Assembly (NCBI GenBank): GCA_977006965.1
Contig: OZ345357.1
Location: 2,294,001-2,358,000 of the forward strand
DNA from: Phymatolithon calcareum
Lineage: Eukaryota; Rhodophyta; Florideophyceae; Hapalidiales
Length of the DNA stretch: 64,000 nt
Reading direction: 5' to 3'
Part shown: piece by piece, positions 31,346 through 42,161 of the stretch
Layout of the letters: each line of letters opens with the position of its first letter
Numbering within the stretch: the first letter of the stretch is position 1
The notes under the pieces: model-generated
Seen by the model: the letters and a program-made list of their open reading frames with translations, nothing else
The model's database searches: none
What the model was told of the DNA's origin: nothing
Made by a program: the position numbers and the translations under genes

Positions 31346-32449
31346 TCATAACCGGGGCTTTTTCGCCTCTCCCTGATCTTCATCCTCTGGGTGCAGGCCT
31401 TCTTCCAAGGACTTGCGCTTCTCCCCGAACACAACTTCCATCTCATCCTGCGCAATTATGGATCGCACAAAGTCCCCGTTCGCCATTTCCATTTTCCTAA
31501 GCCACCCCTGCAACTTATGGAACTGCTTAATCAAATCTGCAGTCTCCTTCTTGTCCATGTCACCCGAGCTCTTCAAGTCATGTAGTTCCTTCCGGTACGC
31601 ATTTCGCTCAGCCTCCACACGGTTCAGACGGGATTCAAGCTCAGTCTGGTACCTCATCACCTTCGCGCGAGATGCGGCCGCAGACGCCCGATTGGCCCGT
31701 TCCCTCTCCTTTTGTTTGATAGCCTTGCCAACAATTTCCTTGGCCAGTCCTTCGTACTGCTGTTGATCATTGCGAATTGAGCAAAGCGCCTGCTCCGCGA
31801 TTTTCTCACTCTTCACACGATTGAAAACTTCGTTTGCTTCTTTCATTGCGTCACGCACTTCAATCAGTCCATCAACAGGGAGCTCATCCACCTTGACGTC
31901 CACAGCATTCCCAACCAGCAGACCTTCATCTACTACAACCTTCTGTTCTTCCGGAACTTGCATGCTTACTGCAACATCTTTCACGATGGTCGTGGATGGG
32001 TCGTCAATTACTGGAACTTTGACATCTTCTGTAGGCACGCCGACCTCGGGGGCCTCAATACCACCTGGTAAGTCCGCCAGCGTGATGGTTAGCCCTTGAT
32101 GGGACAGAAATGACTGCGTCCCTTCTTTAATTGTGGATGCCGGTGCCGGGCAGACAAGCGCGTCAGAATCCTGCGGGGAGACCGTCGATTTCAGAGCGAC
32201 AGCAGCAGGGTTCTGAAGTGAGTGGGCAATTTTGAGGGGCAGCGGCGGCGCAGCCGGCAAGGGAAGCCGGCGCGGGCGGAGACACCGTCCGGTCTGTCAA
32301 TCGGATGCAGTGGCCGAAGAATGCCGAGATGGCCGGCAAGCGCTGTCACTGTTGGCGACTTGTCAAACAAAGCCTTGCTCTCCTCCTCTGGCAATTTGTG
32401 AGGCGCGTCGTACGTGTTATACGCTTCGACTAGGCCAAAGTTTGGTGCA
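31346..32449 (-). CDS. bZIP transcription factor, 5' end unresolved
   Basis: The last exon (32212 down to 31346, 289 codons) contains a basic-leucine-zipper. KERERANRASAAASRAK has the invariant N-x7-R of bZIP basic regions, and the residue ten places after that Arg is Leu, followed by Val, Tyr and Leu at heptad spacing. Upstream, an open segment 32449-32284 in another frame encodes APNFGLVEAYNTYDAPHK and continues to HPIDRPDG. Joining 32284 to 32212 removes a 71-nt GT-AG intron and restores the frame. A candidate acceptor ATACAG precedes 32449; the first exon with the ATG was not found. The C-terminus carries a KKPRL-type nuclear signal. Family knowledge: DNA-binding dimeric transcription factor. 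An acidic, Val/Asp-rich middle could be an activation region. Confidence 0.7.
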
Positions 32450-34238
32450 CTGTATTCACTTTTTTAAGGGGGAGGTCGAAAATCTTGAAAATTAGAGGAA
32501 ATTTGATGTCTGTAGGTCCTCTGTGTGGCCAAAATTAAGCCATGAATCTTGTTTCGCACCAAACTCCAGGTTTTCGGTTAAAAACTGATTTGTTTCCGCC
32601 TTTCGCACAAAGGCTATGATACACCAAAAATGCCTCGATGAAATTTAGACCTCACAAATGAAGACACTTGGCAAGGTCCGCATACTTTCAATACAGGATT
32701 TTGAAAGTATTTTCAAGTATTATCGATTGTATCATTAAAATCGTCGTCGGGAGCTGGCTGGTTCGTGGTGTACTTGTAGGCCGTGACTCGGGGTCATTTT
32801 ACTCTGATAGTCCCTTGGAGAGGCAGGTCCATCATCTTGAGAGAGACCTCTAGTGCAACAGGGCATGTGAAATTCTTGTGACTAGCCCTGCATTATCAAT
32901 AAAAAGCTGGACGATCTGCCAACCAAGTCGTCGATATATTTCCTTTTTAAGAATCTGGGAGATACGCGTAGAAGGCACGAAGTAAACCACCGCCGCCAAC
33001 CATTCATTTCTGACTAGCCATCGAAGAAATCAATGTCCTCGGGGAGACGTCAGTAAGGAATTTGGAGACGTTGCGATGGCTACACATGAGTGACATAGCG
33101 CACGTGCTGAAGATTCCTTGGAGGCTCTAAGGAATCTTCCAAGTTGGAGCGACATATTCTCTACTCGGAGGCGGAGCGTGGTTCCCCCGCTGAACTCCGC
33201 TACAACTGAAAAAGGTTAATACAAGGGGATGAGCTGACATCTGCTGATAGAGGTGGTCACCCGCATGAAGATCGATTAATGCTACACGATGTATCAATGT
33301 TCGGTATCATTTCAACTACAGTACTTTCCCAAATGGGACGTAGAATCTCAAAGCATGAAATGTCCCGTAGATCTGAAACAGATCCTCGCACTAATAGCGG
33401 GACCTGGGATTAATTCTCGGGTAAATTATTAGTTCGATCTGCACGGGATCACGTAGACACAAGGCGCATTAAGTTGGTGCCTTGGTGAAGCAAGTGAGTC
33501 TCCGCATCTGCTCTGCCCAGAATATGGCTGCTGCTGGCAGCGGAATTTATACTCTGCGCGACAAAAATATTTCGAAAATAGTATGCGCATTCAGCTAATT
33601 GTTCCAGCTTTCGCGAAATTTCCACGTGTTATGGGAAACACGTCCTGTATCCAATGATTGACCTTCTCATAATCATACATGGTAGTATGATTGGCAACCG
33701 CTTTGCCATGAAAATTTCTTTCCAAAAATAAACAGCACGGGAATTGAATTAGGGCCAGGAGAAAGTATGATACAGTGAACGTTACTGTACGTGACCGTAT
33801 TCCATGATCATGATCTGGCGCCTGTAGATTTTTATATCATACACCCTAATTTTAGAAAAAAATCATTGAATTCAATAGATTTTCATCAACCTAGTGTCCA
33901 TTCTGCGTTGCCAAACGACCTGGTTGGCTCGAACTGTAACCGTCCATAGAGACCCAGCACTGTGAGAAAGGGCAGCAGCAATTGAAATGCATATCAGCTG
34001 CTGCTGTGACTTTTCCATCCAATTGAAAATTTGGTAACCAGCGGACTTGGAATTCGGAGGTAGTCCCCCTTCCAGAGTGTATCTCATCTAAGTCACTAAC
34101 CGTCATCCAGAGCTAGAACCAGTCTCTTTTGCTGCAGCAAGGAGACGAAAGCAGAGAACGCGAGCAACTCACCTCTGCAACAAACGCCAGTTTCCACGGC
34201 CCGGGAATCTGCTTCAAGTAGTTCTGCAATCCCCTGAA
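32450..34238. other. Intergenic
   Basis: About 1.8 kb. It should contain the unplaced first exon and promoter of the bZIP gene near 32450-32700. TACAGTA-type words occur near 33318 and 33774-33800. Small AT-rich hairpins occur near 33671-33692 (AATCATAC/GTATGATT). No gene is supported. Confidence 0.45.
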
Positions 34239-35447
34239 ATGGGTGCCAGTCTTTCATGCCTTGATCCGGCCAGAGAGCACCCCCCGTTCTCATGGCCCAA
34301 GGATCACCCCGGTCGCGCTGAGGCAATTGCAGAGTACAAGGCCCGCCGCACCGCCGGTAAATTCACGAAGAAGGCCGCGAAGAACGAATCGGCGAAGCCC
34401 GTCGCCGCTGTCGCGAAGGATACATCTATCAAAGAGACGAAACCAATCGAGCCGACTGAAGAGGTGAATCCGAAAGCCGTGCCCGCAAGTGACACCAATA
34501 ATACTACGGAGGTCAAACCTGATGTGGACGAGACGGAAGTCAAGGATGTGACTTTAGATCCGGCCCCAACAGTCGAGGAAAAGATCGTTGAGGAAGCGCA
34601 GAAGGAGGATATTTCTCCACATGAGGACATCGTGGTTGAGGCGCGGACGGATGAAGTGGTCGAAGAGGTGGTTGAAGCAGACGGGACGAAGGTAGAGGAC
34701 GCCGTCGCAGAGCCCGTCGCCGTTCATCCGGCATTGGAAAAAGATAAAAGTCCGCCGGAAGAAGTTGTTGCGGAAGTGACCGAGAAAAGCGCTGAACCCC
34801 CCATCGTGCAAGCTGCACCCGAAGCCCCGATCGAAGTTGAGGCCCCTGTCGAAATTGAAGCCCCTGTCGAACATGAAGCCCCGGTCAAACTTGAAGCCCC
34901 GGTTGAACCTGAACCTCCAGTTGAACCTGAACCTCCAGTTGAACCTGAACCGCTGGTTGAACCTGAACCGCCGGTCGGACTTGAAGCAAAACTCCAACCG
35001 GAATCAGAGCTCGCACCGGAACCAAGTGCAGAAGCTCAAACTGACGTCCCGTCGGAAACTTTCCGTGCATCCGCAACGCGCCCCGTATCCTCTACAATTG
35101 ACGATCGACGAGCATTTTTCGAGAACAAGCCGGATAGTATTCCAGTTGTATCTGAATTGTCAATGGATATTCAAGATCCGGTAACGGGCGAATATGTCAC
35201 GCTTGCTGAGTACAGAAAGCGTCAGAAAGAGCGCGCCCAGGGCGTTGTGAAGGAACAAGTGGATAAGTTCGAGCAGCTTGACGAACTTGCTATGAAGGAG
35301 AAGGCAACAAAGCAACTTCAGATGGATTCTCGCCAAAAGACAGTGAGGTCATGGACAAGGCCTGATTCTAGCTCCACCCCATCGAGCCCCATTGAACCGC
35401 GCAAGATGGGCGAGCTGGCTTTGCCTACGGACTCCGACAAGAACTAA
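34239..35447 (+). CDS. Acidic repeat protein with acylation-type N-terminus
   Basis: 402 codons, single exon, ATG at 34239. The first residues, MGASLSCL, have Gly2 followed by a Ser at position 6 region and Cys7, a context suited to N-myristoylation plus palmitoylation, so attachment to a membrane is possible. Most of the protein is low complexity, rich in Glu, Val, Pro and Ala. Residues about 195-270 form a repeat array: first copies of the type P[IV]E-[IVH]E-A, then PVEPEP units in tandem, changing to PEPSAEAQ. A more ordered C-terminus has PVTGEYVTLAEYRKRQKE and a Gln/Lys-rich coiled-coil-like stretch. No family is recognised. It may be a scaffold or cytoskeletal linker. Convergent with the next gene. 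Confidence 0.7.
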   Translation: MGASLSCLDPAREHPPFSWPKDHPGRAEAIAEYKARRTAGKFTKKAAKNESAKPVAAVAKDTSIKETKPIEPTEEVNPKAVPASDTNNTTEVKPDVDETEVKDVTLDPAPTVEEKIVEEAQKEDISPHEDIVVEARTDEVVEEVVEADGTKVEDAVAEPVAVHPALEKDKSPPEEVVAEVTEKSAEPPIVQAAPEAPIEVEAPVEIEAPVEHEAPVKLEAPVEPEPPVEPEPPVEPEPLVEPEPPVGLEAKLQPESELAPEPSAEAQTDVPSETFRASATRPVSSTIDDRRAFFENKPDSIPVVSELSMDIQDPVTGEYVTLAEYRKRQKERAQGVVKEQVDKFEQLDELAMKEKATKQLQMDSRQKTVRSWTRPDSSSTPSSPIEPRKMGELALPTDSDKN

Positions 35448-35664
35448 GGCGCGAGGAAGTTTAACATGAACACGAATTTTTCCTGCTTAATTCATGTTTG
35501 TTTCTTTGAGATTTGATATTCTGATTTGTATTCGAAGGAAGCGCGCTGAATTTCCGTAGTTGCCGAACCCTTGAGAACCTCTTCTGTTTACTGTAGTGTA
35601 GGTGTCACAATAAATACGATCTTTTCGCATTCTGTACAATCTGTTATTTGCATGGTGATGGGTT

Positions 35665-36726
35665 TTAGTTCCCGTATAGAGGAGCGCGCACCGCAACCAA
35701 CCCAATACATGCGCCGAAGAAAAAGTACGAAGCTGTTAGAGGAAAAAAAGAAGGCAAGCAGAGTACCGATGCAAGGGTTCCCAGGAGGGAGAGCACTACT
35801 CTAGAATCATTAATGAGAATTAATAGCTCGTGTCTTCGTGGCGCTAGAATAGCGCTTGGAAGAAGAGTTGCAATCATGACCACAACACATCCGATTCCCG
35901 GCTCACCAGCCGCGCTTGCAAAGTACCCCAACAAAGACAAGAAGATGGTGATGGCGGCAATGAGCACATTCTTGCGCAATGTTAGATCGGTCCCTATTGT
36001 CATTTGCTGAATCTGATTGCTGGTCTCCATCAGCGGGCGAGTCATGTCCCTCGTGACATTAGACACCTTTTCGGCAATAATACTGTTCGCCTTCGCAAGC
36101 TCAGCATCCACGATAAGCCGAAAATTCGAGAACATTTCCGTGGGAGAAGATTCTCCCGTCGGCATTTGTTCTGTGCCGTCGCTCTCTGTTGTTGCCCGCG
36201 CATACTGATTCTTGCTCGCTTGGTGCTTTTTTGCATCATGTTTACTCGCCACTTTCACATTCACGAATGGAAAAACAGGTGGCTTATAGCGCTTCAAGTC
36301 GGTCACAGCGTCCAGATACGTCTTGAGTACATAGCGAAAATCAGGCAAAAGGACAGCAAGCGCGGTCAATAGTATTCGTTCGTGACCCGGTAATGAAATC
36401 GAAGCAATTCGATGCGCTATTAGCGCCATTACAAGGACATAGAGCAAACATGCGACACAGACGATAGCCAGGGAAGCTTTTGATGATGCTAGTAATTGGT
36501 TGATGACTTCGCGTCGGGACTGACTTTTCACCTTCGCTGGTTGCGACTTCACAGTGTCTTTACGCTTTGACACGTTTTCTGAGCGAAGAGAGGTCACCAC
36601 CCGAGAGCGTCTCTTTTGTGGTGGGGGCCAAACACAGAGCCCAGGTTTCGTGCACTGTCGCCATTTTGTGGGAGCTGTACGCTTTAAAAAAATAGAAGCA
36701 CCGGAAGAGCTGGAAACAAAAGGCAT
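35665..36726 (-). CDS. Unknown membrane protein with presequence-like N-terminus
   Basis: 353 codons, single exon, ATG at 36726. The first ~75 residues are rich in Ser, Arg and Lys and poor in acids (MPFVSSSSGASIFLKRT...), as in a plastid or mitochondrial targeting peptide. Hydrophobic segments follow: one near residues 85-107 (LAIVCVACLLYVLVMALIA), one near 115-130, then, after a polar, probably helical stretch, about four near the C-terminus (VLIAAITIFLSLLGYFASA; GCVVVMIATLLPSAILA; VVLSLLGTLASVLCL; ASYFFFGACIGLVAV). The polar middle may form a coiled coil (EMFSNFRLIVDAELAKANSIIAEKVSNV). I recognise no family. An organelle envelope protein is a guess from the presequence. Confidence 0.65.
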   Translation of the reverse strand: MPFVSSSSGASIFLKRTAPTKWRQCTKPGLCVWPPPQKRRSRVVTSLRSENVSKRKDTVKSQPAKVKSQSRREVINQLLASSKASLAIVCVACLLYVLVMALIAHRIASISLPGHERILLTALAVLLPDFRYVLKTYLDAVTDLKRYKPPVFPFVNVKVASKHDAKKHQASKNQYARATTESDGTEQMPTGESSPTEMFSNFRLIVDAELAKANSIIAEKVSNVTRDMTRPLMETSNQIQQMTIGTDLTLRKNVLIAAITIFLSLLGYFASAAGEPGIGCVVVMIATLLPSAILAPRRHELLILINDSRVVLSLLGTLASVLCLPSFFPLTASYFFFGACIGLVAVRAPLYGN

Positions 36727-37133
36727 TAAGTGAAAGCGCCGAGCAATCGTTTAACAATTTCTTGAGTGCTTCACCTTCGTCTTGGTATCCGACACATGAT
36801 CCTGTGAGGCAGAAAACTCCCTGGTATATTCCACGAAACCGATTTGCGACAGAAGTGAAAATCAGGCGGAAAACAATTCTTCTGCACAGGGTCGCTACCG
36901 GAGACGGATATGGAGATTTTCGTTCAACGCTTTTCAGAACGATTTCGTCAACTCTCTCTGACCTGGACTGGAGACGTGAAGTGGAGGTGAAGGAGCGAGG
37001 TCGAACACTACATATGATACATATTTCAAGTACGTGTACTGTATGATCGAAATATTGGTTGGGGTCATCCGTACACGTCTATGCCGTTGTCCGCACCGGA
37101 TACAGTACCAAATCTCCGGGCTGGACTAATGCC
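36727..37133. promoter_or_regulatory. Divergent intergenic region with TACTGTA/TACAGTA words
   Basis: Between the membrane-protein and RPP30 starts, which point away from each other. It contains GTACTGTATG near 37033-37042 and ATACAGTACC near 37101-37110, the second about 25 bp before the chosen RPP30 ATG. Promoter function is inferred from position. Confidence 0.35.
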
Positions 37134-38272
37134 ATGTACTACGACCTTGACGTGCGCATTGGCGCTAACAATCGCAGCGATGCACTAGAAGAATTGCATC
37201 GCCTTGGATATGACGTTGTGGCGTTTACAACTACAATAAAGGGCACGAGTCAGCTTCTGCCCGAGAATTGTCCGCAGAACCCTCAGGAGTCGAAAACATG
37301 GTATCCGCGTCAAACCATCAGTAGTGCGCCTTCGCCTGAGAAAAGAAAGAAACAAATCACTGTACTTGAAAGAGTAACTCTTGTAATTGAAGAGCCAAGC
37401 CAGGTTAGTGTTTGTCACCTAAACCTCGCGCTTCTATCGATCTTCTGATTTACAATGCTAACAAAACCATGCATTTTTCGTCGCCACAGTTGGTGCTTCT
37501 CACATCCCCCCTACTTTCCAACTTCGATATTGTCGCAATCCAACCAAGCACAGAAAAACTTCTTCAACAAAGCCTTCAATTTGATTTTGACGTCATCAGT
37601 GTTTGTCTAAGCAAAAAGCAACAATTTCACATCAAGAAGCCCCACGCGAATGTTGCAGCTGAAAAGGTAAAGTGCATTGAATCCCGTACTTCCAGTCCTC
37701 TGAAGGCCAGCAACTCATCCTTTTTACATCAAGCATAAATTGCTGACTTGCTTAATGTTCTCTATCTTCCCACTGGATGAAAGGGAATAATGTTTGAAAT
37801 CTGCTTCGCAGATGCCTTGCGAGACCGGGTAACAAGACGTTTTGTCGTAAGTAACGCATGTGCGCTATCGCGAGCAACATCGAAGAGGCACATAATTCTA
37901 TCCAGCGGAGCGCGACGAATAATGGTATGTTGTCAACCTGGGTCCCGTTTATACCTTTCTGAAAGTAAATTCCACAAGCGTACTCTTCTAACCCTTCCTC
38001 ACTTCTCTAAACTGCTCCAAAATTTGTGGCAACAGGAATTACGAGGACCTCACGACACAATCAACCTTGGAATGATATTTGATTTGCCGTACGAAAGTGG
38101 ACGAAGTTCAGTGACAAGCCTCCCGCAACAAGTTGTTTCACATGGAGATATTCGCGCCAACACATACAAAGGTATTGTCCGAGTTGTGGGTCAAGTGCAG
38201 TCGATGGGCCAAGATAAGCTGGAGCTATCCCGAAACAATGCTGGTGTCGATGATACCATGATCGACATTTAA
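37134..38272 (+). CDS. RPP30: RNase P/MRP subunit RPP30 (4 exons)
   Basis: The spliced model is 37134-37403, 37490-37666, 37784-37924 and 38036-38272; each intron is GT-AG (GTTAGT, GTAAAG, GTATGT donors) of 86-117 nt, all in phase 0, giving 274 residues, near the family's usual ~270. The ATG at 37134 starts MYYDLDVRIG, the normal RPP30 start; an in-frame ATG-like start 75 nt upstream is less likely. Family segments appear in each exon: HRLGYDVVAF; EKLLQQSLQFDFDVISV; GIMFEICFADALRD and RRFVVSNACALSRA; then IILSSGARRI and LRGPHDTINLG across the last junction. Family knowledge: RPP30/Rpp1 has a PHP-like TIM-barrel fold and works in tRNA 5'-end maturation. It is convergent with the Deg9-type gene, 96 bp apart. 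Confidence 0.9.
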
Positions 38273-38368
38273 AATAAGTTCACCCTTCTCCATCTCTTCA
38301 CCGAGATACAGACCGACATCAATAAAAGTCCAGCATTTTCAGAGGATGAGCAATACGTTAGACGGTAA

Positions 38369-41012
38369 TTACTTCTGTGCGCTGGAGGCCGGCAATTGCT
38401 GCTTGTCAATCGCCTTTGTCTCTACACCCGAAGAAGATCCAACACCTGACGGAGCCACTTGGGTATTTCCCACTGGATCGATTGCCCTGTTTTCTGAAGA
38501 TACAACCGCACCTCCATCTCCATTCACAGCACCCTCCTTTTTCTCAAAGTGCTTTTTGACAGGTTTCTTCGAATTTCGCTTGTTCTGATTCCGCTTCGGC
38601 ATTCCATTTGGGCGCGGCGGACGAGTATCACCGGCATTATTCGCTGCTCTTGGCCCAGTGTTCTTCCTGTTCCCCTTCCTCTGGTTTTGGTTTCCCCGAA
38701 GGGCCTTATCCTTTTGGTTCACACTCGAGGACAATGGCCCAATGCTATACGGAGCTGGGATGCAATGCGTCTCTAAGATTTCAGCAGAACATTCAAGGGC
38801 TTCTTTTCGACTCACAACAACCACTTCGTCATGATCCAGATCGAACCTCAAATACTCACTACTCCAAGAAATACACAAGAATTTGAAGCGAACTGGTCAG
38901 TACCGGACATACGCAACAAAATGAGTCACATGCGGGAATCAACGGCAAACATACTCTTCGCACTTCTCAACGAGCTCTGCCAGATGGGCAAGGTTCCGAA
39001 CTTTAACGCCGTTGAACCGGTGGACCGTCGTGTTTGTAACGTATTCATAACCAATGTTGATTTCAGCATTCAACACCTGCGAAAGCACCACAACCTGCTC
39101 ATCCGGCGTTTCCTTGTATCCATGCATCCACTTCTCCAAAAGTTTCACAGGCGCTTTCTGCGTAAACCCAAAACAAGCGACATCATCCAAGAAGTTAGTT
39201 ACCTGCAAAACAGATTCCAAACGGGGCTACAGAACGGAACAAGATTGTATGCAACTTACCAGATCCCATTTGTCCCCGTACTCTGCAGACAGATACGGTT
39301 CGCTAATTGCCACAAAGACGAGCCCCGCCACAGTCAGATACTCAGGCTGGCGTCGCTGGTCGTGCACTGGCACAAGGTGCGACCTGGTAATTTCCCCAAG
39401 AGAATATTCCACATCGCGCTTCTCCCCATCTCGAATAATGCGAAGCCTGACTTTATCACCAGTAAACTTTGTGGTGATAATGTAATGGAAAGAGATTCTT
39501 TCACCTGATCGATATGGGACTGTACCAGCATTGGACACGGCAACCCCATCGATGTGAGTGATGATGTCTCCTTCACTGAGAACCTTGGGAGCTTCAGAGG
39601 TTTTGTCCACTCGGCGGACCAAAATTCCATTCTCGTCATCCTTCATCTTCATGCTTCGACGCAGGCTGATGTTCTCCATTCGCTGCCTATGACGTACAAC
39701 AAATTGTCGATCAGAGTTAGATCAGATATTGGACTTTCGGAAAAACGTCACCTCAAAAAGTGCACGTATACTTACCATTGGAATCCGCAGTAGCAGAAAC
39801 CTGTATAGCGCCCGTTTCTCTCGAAATCTTTGAGAAAGTGGTCCACGACACTCTCTGCAACAAGATAACCAATGTTATCCGAGTCTCCAGTATTGAGCGA
39901 TTGGAAAGCAATTCCCACGACTTCATTCTTATGATTCAGAGCCGGGCCACCAGACGAGCCCGAGTTGATAGCTGCGTCAATTTGGATGCCCAGCAACTAC
40001 GCATCGATTAAAAACAAAATCAAGTCAGGAGCGTTAGAACTGGAAACTGTCGTAGTGGCTGGCTGCATCAGACTAGGTTCGCGGTGTCACATACCTGACT
40101 TGCACCGTGGGTATATTCCTGGATTTCGACTCGTGAAACTACACCCGCAGTGACCGAAATGTTCTCCCCGCCAATTGGAAAACCCATAACAATCACGCTC
40201 GCCTGAAGCTCTGGTAAAGGACCAAATTTGAGCGGTTTGAGGTCAGTCCAAAAATCCTCATCCATCACGGTCATGAGGGCAATATCACACTCATTTCCAA
40301 TTGCCAAGACTCTGGCGATAAATTTGTGGTCACTGCCTCTCTTCTTGACTTTGACAACTGTGTAATGCTCGACGGAATGCGCGTTCGTTAATATGCGTCT
40401 GTTCGAAATAACGAAACCAGAGGAAGTGCTCTGAGTCTGACGACGCATCTGCCACGGTAGAGAATAATTGGGATCGCAATGGGTGGCATATATCTTGACA
40501 ACAGCATCGAGAACATCACTGCTGAGCCCAGGCGGAGAATCGCATTCTTCGCCATAGAATGCCTGCCGCGAAGGGTCCATTTCTTCGGTTGCATCGACGG
40601 TGGTCACCTCCGGGGCGTCGTCAATGGCATCCTGCATGCCATTGCTGGCACGATTGCCATGCTTCCATTGCGCATCAGTTTCAAATTGGGTCGAGCCATC
40701 GGGCAAAGACTGCGGTGGTGGTATTTGATTGCCACGGTTCGGACCGTGCGGCACGCGTCTCGGGCCCTGGGACTGCGCCTTCTTCCGGCTGTTACGGGGA
40801 CCGCTCTTTTTGTCCCTTCTGGCATTAGGTCCCTTTCGGAACGTCTTGCCAGTGTCTACGCCATTGTTGCCGACACCGGATGCATTGGGGTGCGAGCGGG
40901 GCGGCTCGATGGCGGTTTGATGGTGCGCTGTAGGATCCTGGGCGGCGGAATTGGGATCATTCGGCGGTGGATTGTGCTCAGCGGAGGAGGCGTTCAGGTC
41001 TTTCGAATTCAT
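38369..41012 (-). CDS. DEG9: Deg9-type HtrA serine protease (5 exons)
   Basis: The spliced model, in transcript order, is 41012-40095, 39996-39776, 39686-39260, 39202-38955 and 38858-38369; introns of 57-98 nt, all GT-AG. The exons sum to 2304 nt, exactly 768 codons with no internal stop, which supports the model. The trypsin-like triad is visible: His212 in [11 protein letters not shown], Asp243 in GNECDIALM and Ser321 in [15 protein letters not shown] region follows in exon 3 ([25 protein letters not shown]) and a second, Deg9-specific part in exons 3-5 ([45 protein letters not shown]). N- and C-terminal tails are Arg/Lys/Asn-rich, suggesting a nuclear or nucleolar place, as for plant Deg9. 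No chloroplast-type presequence is evident. The ATG at 41012 is the first in frame after a stop. Confidence 0.85.
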
Positions 41013-41618
41013 CTCATGCGGTTCGATTGCAGCAGCTGTATTCTTCAACAGCGCGAATACTCTTTTCTGCGTTCGTGCGAACTACTGCGCCTCTTTTCCT
41101 TCGGGAAAGGAATGCGTGGGATGGGCACGGCACAAAGCTGCCAGATATCGGAACCCCCTTTTTCAATTTATTTTCCGCAACAGTTTTCCATCGCCTTATT
41201 TTTTCGATTGCCCTTTGATGAATCAGCACGGTCTTGATCGGAAGTTCGGAACAGCCTCGCAAAATCTATTTCGCTTTAATTTTTTAGATGTGTATGACTT
41301 TTTTGGCAATAAGGGTCCTGCTGGTCGATCATAAGATCAGAAGTGCTCGACTGACCTGCACGAGAAACCCTTGAAATTTACAAAGAAACAGGAAACCTAG
41401 AAATTCACCATTTTTCTCTTGCACACTACTGTAATGGCCTGCATGCAAGAAAATTCGTTCCAATTGTGATCCAATTTAATTTATCTATCTATCTATCTGC
41501 TTTGGAAATCACTCGCACCATCTCGTCTGCCCTGTGCGCGAAGCAAGCGATCCAAGTTGAGAATCTTGGCAAGAAGAAAGCGTTGGTTGGTTCCAAACCA
41601 TCGCAAACCCCATCCATC
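41013..41618. promoter_or_regulatory. Divergent region between Deg9-type and SmE genes
   Basis: The two starts are about 600 bp apart and point away from each other. It holds the 5' leaders and a short (ATCT)n run at 41482-41499. No coding sequence beyond antisense frames is supported. Confidence 0.4.
41482..41499. repeat. ATCT tetranucleotide microsatellite
   Basis: Four-plus tandem copies of ATCT (TTATCTATCTATCTATCTG). Short, with no obvious function; about 120 bp upstream of the SmE start. Confidence 0.8.
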
Positions 41619-42051
41619 ATGCCTCCCAAGACGATAATGACGGCCCCTATTGTAAGCTCTACCGTTCATGCGCCTTGTTCCAAATTTACATCAAACCGCA
41701 GCTACAGTAGTTCTGACTTTGTTCCTGCTTCTCAGAATCTAATATTTCAATTTCTACAGACGAAAACCCGAGTAGAAGTGTGGTTGTACGACAATCCGAA
41801 CATGAGAATGGAGGGCCAAATTTTGGTACGGTTTACCGTTCTGCATTTTTGTATTCAACGTGATGATTCTTTCATGTTCTCTAACTGCGTAATTGTTTGT
41901 CATTTGATTTGTACAGGGCTTTGATGAGTACATGAATCTTGTTCTCGGGGACGCAGAAGAAATATATATCAAGAAAAAGACAAGAAAGTCTCTAGGTCGC
42001 ATCCTGCTGAAGGGAGACACTGTGACAATGATTGCTGCAGTTCCCAAGTAA
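41619..42051 (+). CDS. SNRPE: Core spliceosomal Sm protein E (3 exons)
   Basis: Exons 41619-41651, 41736-41825 and 41917-42051; introns of 84 and 91 nt with GTAAGC...CAG and GTACGG...CAG ends, both phase 0. The product is 85 residues, slightly shorter than the usual ~90. The order is the SmE one: [38 protein letters not shown] with the second exon junction inside, then [20 protein letters not shown] and [11 protein letters not shown]. The Sm1 and Sm2 motifs, including MNLVL and the ILLKGD strand, are intact. Family knowledge: SmE is one of seven proteins forming the ring on U1, U2, U4 and U5 snRNAs. The start ATG follows a pyrimidine-poor leader; the N-terminus ([11 protein letters not shown]) is short. 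Convergent with the next gene, 110 bp apart. Confidence 0.92.
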
Positions 42052-42161
42052 TGTATTTAAAGGGAAACATGCTGATGTTTCAAGCCTTGTATTAATATCT
42101 GACTCTGTTCACCTCGACATCGGGATTGTATTCATAGGTTATCTAATCGACAAAAATGTGA

